Below, piece after piece: positions 1 through 7,099 of a stretch of DNA of 11,191 nucleotides (positions within the stretch are counted from its first letter, which is position 1; each line of letters opens with the position of its first letter). Source of the stretch: an uncultured Erysipelotrichaceae bacterium. Lineage in GTDB: Bacteria > Bacillota_I > Bacilli_A > Erysipelotrichales > Erysipelotrichaceae. Both the position numbers and the translations under genes were made by a program. The notes under the pieces are model-generated. The model did not search any database and had not been told where the DNA came from. It worked only from the letters and a program-made list of their open reading frames with translations. Where the stretch lies: NCBI GenBank assembly GCA_902784015.1, contig CACZTC010000036.1, positions 1-11,191 on the forward strand, written 5' to 3'.

Positions 1-482
1 ATCTTTATTGAAGTATTTTTACCTTCAGTTATTTTATATTTCATTGTCACGCCTGGTTGATTATCGCAATAACTTTTTTCTGACTCTAAGAATTCTTTGA
101 TTGCCTCTATATCTTCTTTCTCAAGATCACCATAAAGATCTTCTTCTGTTAATTCCCCGTAGACTTTATCTAACTTACCATTTTTCTCTTGAGCCTCAAA
201 TTTAGTAACTAAGCCATTATTTTCATTTAATGTACATGATACCTTTTTACCACTTCCGCCTTTTGATAAAAATAATAAAAAGCCCAATAATAATGCTAGA
301 CATAATAGACCTAAGACAATAGGTATAGTTCTATCTTTATATTTAGTTGGCGTAGCTTTGATTTTATCTTCAACCTTATTTTTAATAATTGGCTCTTCAA
401 TATTATTATTTAAAGGTTCCCCGCAATGAGCACAAAACTTAGCTGACTCTTCATTTTCTGTTTGACATTTAATACATTTCAT
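1..482 (-). CDS. Zinc-ribbon single-pass membrane protein (C-terminus cut by window edge)
   Basis: The gene starts at ATG 482-480 and runs off the left edge, so only the first 160 residues are visible. Residues 3-20 form a zinc ribbon with Cys pairs CIKC (3, 6) and CAHC (17, 20). A polar linker follows, then one strongly hydrophobic segment at about 52-73. After it come Lys/Gly residues and a charged, Glu/Lys-rich outer domain. The ribbon should therefore be cytoplasmic and the rest extracellular. The outer part (NGKLDKVYGE around 101-110, GVTMKYKI around 144-151) loosely recalls the DUF1307/YehR lipoprotein fold, but I would not assign it. The ribosome site GAGG overlaps the TGA stop of the upstream gene (TGAGGAAATAAAATG), so the two are probably translationally coupled. 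Zinc-ribbon plus membrane-span proteins are common in Bacillota and mostly uncharacterised. Specific function unknown. Confidence 0.85.
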   Translation of the reverse strand, partial: MKCIKCQTENEESAKFCAHCGEPLNNNIEEPIIKNKVEDKIKATPTKYKDRTIPIVLGLLCLALLLGFLLFLSKGGSGKKVSCTLNENNGLVTKFEAQEKNGKLDKVYGELTEEDLYGDLEKEDIEAIKEFLESEKSYCDNQPGVTMKYKITEGKNTSIK

Positions 483-491
483 TTTATTTCC

Positions 492-893
492 TCAAAATTT
501 CAATATTTCTGCTTCTTGTCCAAAAGCATAGAAACTTGCAGTAGCATCTTCAAGATAGAATACCGCATTATTCCCGTCACCAGCTTTATACATATTAGCT
601 AATTCGGGATATGCACTTAATAAAGATTCTTGAGCTTCCAATCTTTCATCTAAGATAGCTTTTCCATTTAGTCTTAACCATTTACCATCTTTAAAAGCGC
701 ATATTTCTATATTTGGATTAGCCAACATTTGTTTAGCAACATCTTTTTTTAATCCTGTTTGAATATATAATTTATCCTCAAAAATATGAGCTGTTCCAAA
801 TGGTCTTACTCTAGGCTTATCATTTTCTACTGTTGCTAAATAATAAACTCCTGCTTCTTTTAAAAATTCTTCGCTTCTTTTTAAGGCTTCCAT
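492..893 (-). CDS. Pyridoxamine 5'-phosphate oxidase-fold flavoprotein, putative
   Basis: A 133-residue protein typical in length for the small PNPOx-like split-barrel family. The N-terminus has the family pattern: a leader helix, then YYLATVENDKPRVRPFG (residues 17-33), where the first strands carry residues that normally contact FMN phosphate. Next come LYIQTGLKKDVAKQM and a strand with the sequence IEICAF. These small proteins usually bind FMN or F420-like flavins and reduce unknown substrates; they are not proven PLP-making enzymes, so the pdxH symbol is not justified. It is a soluble cytoplasmic protein with no signal peptide. A good ribosome site (AGAGGG, about 901-906) precedes the ATG. 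The gene sits 17 nt after the 541-residue zinc-ribbon gene and 9 nt before another zinc-ribbon gene, suggesting co-transcription. Family call is firm, substrate unknown. Confidence 0.85.
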   Translation of the reverse strand: MEALKRSEEFLKEAGVYYLATVENDKPRVRPFGTAHIFEDKLYIQTGLKKDVAKQMLANPNIEICAFKDGKWLRLNGKAILDERLEAQESLLSAYPELANMYKAGDGNNAVFYLEDATASFYAFGQEAEILKF

Positions 894-910
894 AATTTAT
901 CCCTCTTTTC

Positions 911-2536
911 TTATTGATTATACAAGAATATCCAACCGTTGTCCTTAATATAATAACCACTAGCTATTACTTCGCCTTTGTCATTATAAACACAGGCCTT
1001 ATCATTTAAACCATTAGCTTTATATGTATATACCTTCTTAGTAATATTATTTTTATCTAAAGTATCATCGATTATCTTTTCTTTTAATATACCTTCTTCA
1101 TATTTATAAGTAACAACTTCTATCCTTTGATTATCATTTTTAGTAGTAACTTCTTGAATTAAGATATCATTATCATCATATATAAATAAAGTTGAGTTAT
1201 CGTTACCCTTCTCTTGTTTTTTTATGATTTTATTTTCTTCATCAAAACTATATATATATTCTTTTTCTATTATTTTATTATCATTATTAATAATCTTTTT
1301 TTCTAATATATTATCTTTATATATATTTTCGATATATTCATAATGATATTTATTATTCTTAGGATATATAGATATTTCTATCTCATTATTATCATTAATA
1401 TTAAAGTCATTAATAATTATATTTTTATTGATGCTGATGTTATCTAAATATTTATCATCATATTTAATATCGACCTTATATGAATTGGTACTATTATTTT
1501 TTAGAATTATTGGTCTACCACTTAGATTATAAGTATTACCTGATGCATCCAAATATTCATGTTCATTATTTTCAAAAGCTTTAATGCGCATATATAAACT
1601 ATCATCATTAGTTAATTGATATTCTTTTCTTAAATATTCTGCACATTCTTTAATATTATTTATATTTAATTCTTCTTGAGCTAATTCTTCATAAGTAATA
1701 ACTAAATTATCTACTACTCTATTTAAATCACCTCCTGCATTTATATAATCTTCATAACGAATACTTGCATCTAAATAATTATTATTTTCAAAATAAAGAT
1801 TAGCTAAAGCGATTTCGCTTTCCGAATTAGCACCACCAAAGCGAACTGCTCTACGTAAATGTTTTATTGCCAAATCATAATCATTATTTTCCCTAGCTTC
1901 AATCCCTAAAGCATATTCTTTTAATGCATATTGATGTAAGCCTATATAGCCTAAGCTACATAAAATAGCTAAAGAAACTATGATTATACCTACCTTTTTA
2001 AAGAAGTCCTTAGGGTTTGCTTTTATCTTTTCTTCAACTCTTTCAATTCTTTGGATAGGTGCTTTTTTAATTTCTGGATAGATCTTATTATAGGCACTTT
2101 CTAATAAAGCATGAATATGATCTTCGCTTATTCCTAAAATATCTTTAATTTCTGTAATTGATAAATCTTCCTTTATTTTCATGATAGCGACAATTCTTTC
2201 TTCATAATCTAAAGGAATAATATCTTTAGCGAAATCTTTAAAAGACTTTAATTCTTTAGTGCCTTTTGCGACCATTTCATCTTGAAATAAATCAATATTT
2301 CGGCTTTGAATATAAGCTACACATTTCTTTCCTAATAATCTTAAAGCATCTTCACGATGTTCAAATTCTTTGGCATATTCTTCAGCCAATTTTGGATTAG
2401 CTAAATAACCAAAAGCTATTTCCTTAAGCATAGAAAAACTCATATCTTCTAGATATTTGTTTAAGTCTTTTCCACAATACCCACAAAATGTAGTATCTTC
2501 AGGTATTTCCTTTTTACAATATGGACATTTTTTCAT
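911..2536 (-). CDS. Zinc-ribbon / sigma-region-4-like HTH / membrane / TPR-like protein
   Basis: A 541-residue multidomain protein I do not recognise as a named gene. Residues 4-21 form a zinc ribbon (CPYC and CGYC). An alpha-helical stretch follows (about 32-105). Residues about 108-152 look like sigma-70 region 4: LDYEERIVAIMKIK, then the helix-turn-helix LSITEIKDILGISEDHIHAL. One membrane span lies at about 182-202. Outside it, residues about 203-315 are helical and TPR-like (for example NNDYDLAIKHLRRAVRFGG). The tail from about 330 is rich in Asn, Ile and Tyr. It has recurring Y-x-Y and 'ILKEKI/ILEKKI' units resembling loose YD-type beta repeats. The likely topology is an inside N-terminus and an outside C-terminus. 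The start is fixed by the zinc ribbon, yet no Shine-Dalgarno precedes it, and a terminator hairpin ends 8 nt upstream. A membrane-tethered regulator or envelope sensor is an inference. Confidence 0.85.
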   Translation of the reverse strand: MKKCPYCKKEIPEDTTFCGYCGKDLNKYLEDMSFSMLKEIAFGYLANPKLAEEYAKEFEHREDALRLLGKKCVAYIQSRNIDLFQDEMVAKGTKELKSFKDFAKDIIPLDYEERIVAIMKIKEDLSITEIKDILGISEDHIHALLESAYNKIYPEIKKAPIQRIERVEEKIKANPKDFFKKVGIIIVSLAILCSLGYIGLHQYALKEYALGIEARENNDYDLAIKHLRRAVRFGGANSESEIALANLYFENNNYLDASIRYEDYINAGGDLNRVVDNLVITYEELAQEELNINNIKECAEYLRKEYQLTNDDSLYMRIKAFENNEHEYLDASGNTYNLSGRPIILKNNSTNSYKVDIKYDDKYLDNISINKNIIINDFNINDNNEIEISIYPKNNKYHYEYIENIYKDNILEKKIINNDNKIIEKEYIYSFDEENKIIKKQEKGNDNSTLFIYDDNDILIQEVTTKNDNQRIEVVTYKYEEGILKEKIIDDTLDKNNITKKVYTYKANGLNDKACVYNDKGEVIASGYYIKDNGWIFLYNQ

Positions 2537-2543
2537 AGTTCAT

Positions 2544-2563
2544 AAAAAGATGCCGAAGCATCT
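2544..2563 (-). terminator. Intrinsic terminator with UUCG tetraloop after the FHA gene
   Basis: On the minus strand the sequence reads AGATGC TTCG GCATCT TTTT: a perfect 6-bp stem closed by C-G around a UUCG loop (the very stable cUUCGg tetraloop), followed directly by a T-run. It lies 3 nt after the FHA stop codon, the position expected for the end of the tmk-to-FHA transcription unit. The stem is short, so some read-through into the next gene is possible. Confidence 0.8.
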
Positions 2564-2566
2564 CTA

Positions 2567-3289
2567 TTAATATAATAACTGCTCAATTTTAATAGTAGCT
2601 CTACCTAGAGTGATGACATCTCCAACATTAAGCGGAGCTCTACTTAGTGATGCTAATTTTGTTCCATTGAGATATGTTCCATTATGTTCGGAAACATCTT
2701 CAATATATAATTCGCCATTATATAGTAATACTCTAGCATGTCTTCTACTTACGGCAGGTTCTAATATCACAAAGTCACAGCTAGATGATTCTCTACCCAT
2801 TAAACATGGTAAATGGTCTATCGCTCTTTCTTCTTTTCTGCCATTAACTGTTAGTGTTACTAGGGCTCCTTTGATTCTGAATTCCTGTTTCTTAACTACT
2901 GGTACTTCCAAAGTTTGATGTATTTGCGGCTCTTCCTTAGCTGGTACAATTACTTCCTCTTTTATCGGAGTATTTTCAACCGCTACGGGAACAGGCGCTG
3001 GAGCAGGAGTAGGAGCGGAATTAACCGTTTGGAAAACAGCGGTTTTTTCTATTTCTTTTTCTTCTTGAGGCTCATTTACCACATTATTAACTGGTTGAAT
3101 ATTTTCTTTTCTAGCTTCTTTAGCTTTTCTTTTAGCTGCTCTAGAAGGTTTTTCTATTTCTGTACCATTTTCATCAACATAATAAATATTACGTTTAAAA
3201 GCTAATATTAATACTGCTAAAAATAAAATCGCACAGGCTGCACCTAAGCCATAAATTAACAGTTTAACTATTTCTGGATCATTAAACAT
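2567..3289 (-). CDS. Membrane-anchored FHA-domain protein
   Basis: A 240-residue protein. Residues about 8-31 form one hydrophobic membrane segment, followed by a basic stretch (about 50-61) that should sit in the cytoplasm. A Pro/Ala/Val/Glu-rich linker runs to about 135 (APTPAPAPVPVAV at 92-104). The C-terminal forkhead-associated domain spans about 140-238. It shows the phosphothreonine-binding landmarks GR (165-166), SRRHA (181-185) and NGTYLNG (203-209). FHA domains dock phosphothreonine proteins, usually substrates of Hanks-type Ser/Thr kinases; no such kinase is in this window. The ATG has a clear ribosome site (AAAGGA, 3299-3304). The gene begins 32 nt after prsW and is followed by the terminator at 2544-2563, so it is probably the last gene of that operon. 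Partner and pathway are unknown. Confidence 0.9.
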   Translation of the reverse strand: MFNDPEIVKLLIYGLGAACAILFLAVLILAFKRNIYYVDENGTEIEKPSRAAKRKAKEARKENIQPVNNVVNEPQEEKEIEKTAVFQTVNSAPTPAPAPVPVAVENTPIKEEVIVPAKEEPQIHQTLEVPVVKKQEFRIKGALVTLTVNGRKEERAIDHLPCLMGRESSSCDFVILEPAVSRRHARVLLYNGELYIEDVSEHNGTYLNGTKLASLSRAPLNVGDVITLGRATIKIEQLLY

Positions 3290-3321
3290 AGCTACTTATC
3301 CTTTCGTTTAACCTGTTCTAT

Positions 3322-4134
3322 TTATTTTACACCGATTTCCTCATCACTGTCATTAAGATTGTATGTTGCTTCATTATAGAAACGTGTATTGATTATATCT
3401 CTAATACATTCATCATTATTAGATTCTTTCTTAATTAATAAATAAACTAAGATATCTACAACAATCACAAAAGCGAAGAAAGCAATAATGAATAATGAGG
3501 ATCCGCTTAATAATGCTAAAGCATCATATATACCATGGAGTATTATCGCAATTAATAAACCTTTTCTTAAATATCTCTTACATAATTTATTCTCGCCTGC
3601 TGCTTCATATATCTTTGCCCTTCCATAGCTAGCCCCCATAAAGGCACCAAAGCTCATATGTGCAGGAATGGTAAGAATCGCTCTAGAAAAAGCGACTGAT
3701 AAACCATAACTAAAAACATATAAAATATTCTCAAATAAGGCAAAGCCTAAAGAAACAAATATTGCATAAACTACCCCATCGAAGGTGTAATTGAAATTAT
3801 TATCACGCCATGAGAATCTTTTCATAAAGAAATATTTACTACATTCTTCAATAATGCCTATTATCATCGCAGAAATGATTATAGCTAGAATATAATTATC
3901 TTCTAAAAACTCAAACATCGCACTTTCAAAAGATGATGTTGATAATTCTAAAATCAAAGCCACGATAGTAGCTAAAAGACCACCAAAAATAAGCTTACCT
4001 AATAAAGATAATGGTTCTTTTTCTAATTTATCTTTTCTATATATATAAACAAGCCAGAAAATCGCTGGTAATACTGCTGCTAAGATAGATACATATATAG
4101 GCGCATCAACAGTATATTCAAATAATTCACTCAT
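3322..4134 (-). CDS. prsW: PrsW-family intramembrane protease
   Basis: A 270-residue polytopic membrane protein with about seven or eight hydrophobic segments, close to the usual PrsW length. The signature motifs are all visible: EECSK (96-100), FDGVVYA (118-124) leading to GFALFENI (130-137), RAILTIPAH with His159 followed by FGAFMG, and LHGIYDA with His200. In Bacillus subtilis PrsW makes the first cut in the anti-sigma factor RsiW; other members' substrates are mostly unknown. The start codon overlaps the rsmI stop (ATGA, 4131-4134), and a strong ribosome site (AAGGAG, 4143-4148) lies within the end of rsmI, so translation is coupled. The last 30 or so residues are polar and cytoplasmic. 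An ECF sigma/anti-sigma pair lies 6 kb upstream in the same window; whether PrsW acts on it is inference. Family call firm. Confidence 0.92.
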   Translation of the reverse strand: MSELFEYTVDAPIYVSILAAVLPAIFWLVYIYRKDKLEKEPLSLLGKLIFGGLLATIVALILELSTSSFESAMFEFLEDNYILAIIISAMIIGIIEECSKYFFMKRFSWRDNNFNYTFDGVVYAIFVSLGFALFENILYVFSYGLSVAFSRAILTIPAHMSFGAFMGASYGRAKIYEAAGENKLCKRYLRKGLLIAIILHGIYDALALLSGSSLFIIAFFAFVIVVDILVYLLIKKESNNDECIRDIINTRFYNEATYNLNDSDEEIGVK

Positions 4135-4991
4135 GATCTTCTCTCCTTATTATGTACATAATCATATAACACATTTTTTGATATTCCTTCATTAGTTGCG
4201 ACCTCTTTTATCGCTTCACTTTTACTAAGGCCTCTTTTTTCAGCCTTATCTACTAAATCTAATAAATGGCTCATATCAACATCTTTTTCATAATCATCAT
4301 TATTGCCAGCAATAACTACTACCATTTCCCCTTTTAAAGTATCCGCAATTTCAATTACTTCGCTCAGCGTTCCTCTAATAAATTCTTCATGTATTTTTGT
4401 CATTTCTCTTGCGATACAACATTTCCTATCACCAAATACTTCTAAAGCATTCTTCAACATCTTTTCAATACGATGTGGCGCTTCATAAAATACCAAAGTC
4501 ATAGGATAAGGTTTATATTCTTTTAATTTACGCAAACAATCATTATTACTTGGTGGCAAAAAGCCCACAAAAATAAAAGGTTGCACAATTAAGCCCGAAG
4601 CTACTAAGGCATTTAATACTGCATTAGCCCCTGATATAGGTACTACATTAAAGCCTGCAGCGATAACATCGATAACTACTCTTTGACCAGGATCACTAAC
4701 CAAAGGATATCCAGCATCACTAATCAAAGCTACTTTAGTACCTTCTTTTAATAATTGAACTATGCCTTTACTACTTGAGACTTCATTATAGTTTTGATAA
4801 GAGATTAATCTTTTAGAAATATTAAAATGTTTCAAGAGTATTCCTGAAGTACGTGTGTCTTCGCACGCAATTACATCTACATAATTCAATACTTCAAGTG
4901 CTCTTTCACTCATTTCATTTAAATTACCAATTGGTGTAGGCACTAAATATAGTGTTGGTAAATCATTTTCAAAAGATTTTTGTCTATTCAT
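4131..4991 (-). CDS. rsmI: 16S rRNA (cytidine1402-2'-O)-methyltransferase RsmI
   Basis: A 286-residue SAM-dependent methyltransferase of the tetrapyrrole-methylase fold. It adds the 2'-O-methyl group to C1402 of 16S rRNA in the decoding centre. Family motifs in order: LVPTPIGN (16-23), CEDTR (43-47), SDAGYPLVSDPG (91-102), ISGAN (119-123) and FYEAPHR (168-174). The C-terminal helical region (about 240-286, LSKSEAIKEVA) is the usual small tail domain. The start ATG lies inside the end of ricT (8-nt overlap, 4984-4991). The ribosome site is weak (GGTAAG about 10 nt upstream), so expression may depend on coupling to ricT. In Bacillus subtilis rsmI also sits downstream of tmk-holB-ricT, so the order is conserved. 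Start choice is supported because the N-terminus has the normal short leader before the first beta strand. Confidence 0.95.
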   Translation of the reverse strand: MNRQKSFENDLPTLYLVPTPIGNLNEMSERALEVLNYVDVIACEDTRTSGILLKHFNISKRLISYQNYNEVSSSKGIVQLLKEGTKVALISDAGYPLVSDPGQRVVIDVIAAGFNVVPISGANAVLNALVASGLIVQPFIFVGFLPPSNNDCLRKLKEYKPYPMTLVFYEAPHRIEKMLKNALEVFGDRKCCIAREMTKIHEEFIRGTLSEVIEIADTLKGEMVVVIAGNNDDYEKDVDMSHLLDLVDKAEKRGLSKSEAIKEVATNEGISKNVLYDYVHNKERRS

Positions 4992-6123
4992 TTGTTTTTT
5001 TCTTACCGAAAGTCCTTACCGTAATATTCTTATTTTCATTTTGTTTATTATCTTCTTTGCGTGGACGATTGACTCTATTTCTTCCTCTATTACGCTCACG
5101 CTTATTATCAGAATTATTATTAGTGATATTAACATCTACTGTTGGTAATTCCATTGATACATGCTTTGGTTCATTTTCCGTAGTATGGCTATTAGTTTTA
5201 ACGATGACTTTCTTCTCTTCGCCATCATTTTTCCTTTGCATAACAACGCCTTTTCTTGGAATAGCTTTTTCTCTTAATTCATCAAGCGTCAAGAATAATA
5301 CTGTTTCATGATTTTCTAATTTAGCTTCTTCGCTCATTACATTCATCGCAGTAATTCTAAAAATATCACCTTCATATTCAACTTGGGTACCCATCTTTGG
5401 TAGACCTTCTGTTTTTTCTTGATAAAGATCATCTTCATATTGTAAGCAACACATTAATTTGCCGCAAACGCCTGATAATTTTTCTGTATTTAAAGCTAAT
5501 AATTGATTCTTAGCCATATTAATTGAGATAACATCAAAGCGATTCTTAAATCTTCGACAGCAACATTCCATGCCACATAAGCCGATTCCGCCAACCATCT
5601 TCGCTTTATCTCTTTCGCCTATTTGTCTAAGTTCAATGCGACAGCGCAGTCTAGAACCTAAACGCTTCAATAATTCTCTAAAATCTACACGCTGTTCAGC
5701 TAGATAAATAAATAAAGCTTTTGATCTATCTAAAGTATATTCAGCGCTTAATAAATTCATATCTAAGCCTAAATATTCTATTTCTTCTGCGCATACCGCA
5801 AAAGCTTCTTTTTCATATTCATCATTTTCTAAATAATTTTGATGATCATAATCATTAGCTATTCTAATGACTGGTTTTTCTGGCATCTTTAGATTATATT
5901 TTTCGACACTTAATGCATCACTTTCTACATAACCCATCTCAAGACCTTGTTCAGTTTCAACAACTACCCAATCACCTTTTTTATATTTGGAATCAAAAGA
6001 GCCAAAACAATAAGGATGATTAGCTCCTCTAAATTTAACTGCTACCGAAAAAGGATATTGTGGTTTTTCTTGAGACTCTTCCTCCATATTTAATTCAATA
6101 TTTTCATTATCATGACTTGTCAT
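4984..6123 (-). CDS. ricT: RicT (YaaT), PSP1-domain cysteine-cluster protein
   Basis: A 379-residue cytoplasmic protein of the PSP1/YaaT family. An acidic leader of about 23 residues precedes the PSP1 core. The hallmark cysteines are present: GLCGMECCCRRF (Cys183, 187-189) and CGKLMCCLQYE (Cys220, 225, 226). In Bacillus subtilis RicT works with RicA and RicF in a complex carrying iron-sulfur clusters. That complex promotes RNase Y-dependent mRNA maturation and affects sporulation, competence and biofilm formation. The partners are not in this window. After about residue 295 the protein has a low-complexity tail rich in Asn, Lys, Arg and Glu (RERNRGRNR at 342-350), perhaps an RNA-contacting tail. 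The ATG has an excellent ribosome site (GGAGG, 6133-6137) and overlaps the holB end by 14 nt. No sporulation gene is seen here, so do not infer that the host sporulates. Confidence 0.93.
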   Translation of the reverse strand: MTSHDNENIELNMEEESQEKPQYPFSVAVKFRGANHPYCFGSFDSKYKKGDWVVVETEQGLEMGYVESDALSVEKYNLKMPEKPVIRIANDYDHQNYLENDEYEKEAFAVCAEEIEYLGLDMNLLSAEYTLDRSKALFIYLAEQRVDFRELLKRLGSRLRCRIELRQIGERDKAKMVGGIGLCGMECCCRRFKNRFDVISINMAKNQLLALNTEKLSGVCGKLMCCLQYEDDLYQEKTEGLPKMGTQVEYEGDIFRITAMNVMSEEAKLENHETVLFLTLDELREKAIPRKGVVMQRKNDGEEKKVIVKTNSHTTENEPKHVSMELPTVDVNITNNNSDNKRERNRGRNRVNRPRKEDNKQNENKNITVRTFGKKKTNE

Positions 6124-7099
6124 GATCTAATTCCTCCAATCTGTATATACTTTGAGCTAATAAAAGATTCAAATCATTAAATTTATTTACTTTATCATAG
6201 CTCTCATTAGCTATCTTTAATATTTCTGCATAATAAGCATTACTCTTATTAGCTTTTTTTACTACATCATGATACCATGATGGCTTTAAGTCGTCATGGC
6301 TTAGTACATCTTTCGCATATAAAGCCATTAAACTAAAAAATAGTTTTAATAAAGTTATATTTCGCGCTTTTTCTTTCTTAGGAAAGCTCCACGATGTATC
6401 ATAATCAATTAATATTTCACTTTTTTCTAAGCCTTCTAAATTGAAATAAGCTTTAAACATCATTAGAGCTCTTTGGTATTCATCGCTATCCCTTATTTCT
6501 AATAAATCATTACTATCTTTAGCTATATGAGCTAAAAAATATGCATCAATTTCTTCAATGCCTTCTTCTATTGCCTTGTCATAATATATTTTGCTTGCCT
6601 CTTCCACAAAAGGAATAGTAATGCATCTAGATATAATCGTTGGTAATACTCTTTGCGTATTATCACAAGTTAATATCGCAATAACATTATCTTTAGGATC
6701 TTCTAAAAACTTAAGCATACTATTTTGGGCAGGAATAGTTGCATTTTCAATATTACGAATAATATATATCCTTGTGGAATTACCTTCTTCAATAGCTGTT
6801 TTTGAGAATCTTATTTGAAGATCATCAATATCTTTTTTTGATATAGCTACTTCACTACCATCAATAATTAGTACATCTGCATATTCATTATTCTCGATTC
6901 TTTGACAGCTTAAACAATTCTCACAAGCCATCTCATCTTCTTCACAAATAATACTTTGCGCTAAAAATATAGCTGCTTCATATTTAGGACTACCTTTAGG
7001 TCCATAAAAAAGATAGGCTGGAGCCAGCCTTCCTTTACATGCATTTTCTAAAGCTTTAAATACGATTGGTTGTGTCTTTTTTAATCTATCTTTTACCAT
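6110..7099 (-). CDS. holB: DNA polymerase III delta' subunit
   Basis: A 329-residue AAA+ clamp-loader subunit of about normal length. It forms part of the complex that loads the beta sliding clamp at primed DNA. The N-terminal AAA+ module starts at about residue 12. The P-loop region is degenerate (FYGPKGSPK, 31-39), lacking the GKT/GKS that binds ATP, as is usual or tolerated in delta'. A four-cysteine zinc module is complete (Cys52, 59, 62, 65). NSMLKFLEDP (126-135) and the sensor SRC (157-159) are diagnostic of clamp-loader subunits. The C-terminal helical domain (about 190-329) is less conserved. It overlaps tmk by 14 nt upstream (7086-7099) and ricT by 14 nt downstream. The ribosome site AAAGAGA is moderate. 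The tmk-holB-ricT order matches Bacillus subtilis and supports the assignment over dnaX. Confidence 0.93.
   Translation of the reverse strand: MVKDRLKKTQPIVFKALENACKGRLAPAYLFYGPKGSPKYEAAIFLAQSIICEEDEMACENCLSCQRIENNEYADVLIIDGSEVAISKKDIDDLQIRFSKTAIEEGNSTRIYIIRNIENATIPAQNSMLKFLEDPKDNVIAILTCDNTQRVLPTIISRCITIPFVEEASKIYYDKAIEEGIEEIDAYFLAHIAKDSNDLLEIRDSDEYQRALMMFKAYFNLEGLEKSEILIDYDTSWSFPKKEKARNITLLKLFFSLMALYAKDVLSHDDLKPSWYHDVVKKANKSNAYYAEILKIANESYDKVNKFNDLNLLLAQSIYRLEELDHDKS

Noticed and set aside
2541..2543. ATG just upstream of the 541-residue gene as an alternative start
   Set aside because: It is out of frame with the zinc-ribbon reading frame (offset of 7 nt).
2610..2918. Open plus-strand frame opposite the FHA gene
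   Set aside because: It is fully antisense to a well-supported FHA domain with clear motifs; it shows no recognisable protein features.
2915..3205. Plus-strand frame rich in Phe, Tyr, Arg and Ser
   Set aside because: Composition is what the complement of the Pro/Glu/Lys-rich linker produces; no ribosome site or family resemblance.
4995..5001. Run of seven A on the minus strand at the ricT-rsmI junction as a frameshift or slippage site
   Set aside because: A +1 shift would fuse RicT to RsmI, but seven A is short for slippage and rsmI has its own ATG in the normal family position; ordinary overlap is simpler.
4952..5311. Plus-strand hydrophobic frame opposite the ricT tail
   Set aside because: Antisense shadow of the Asn/Lys/Arg-rich tail; Leu/Phe/Ser-rich by complementarity, no independent evidence.
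6110..7099. DnaX (tau/gamma) instead of delta'
   Set aside because: The P-loop lacks the GKT of DnaX, the protein is too short, and the location between tmk and ricT is that of holB.
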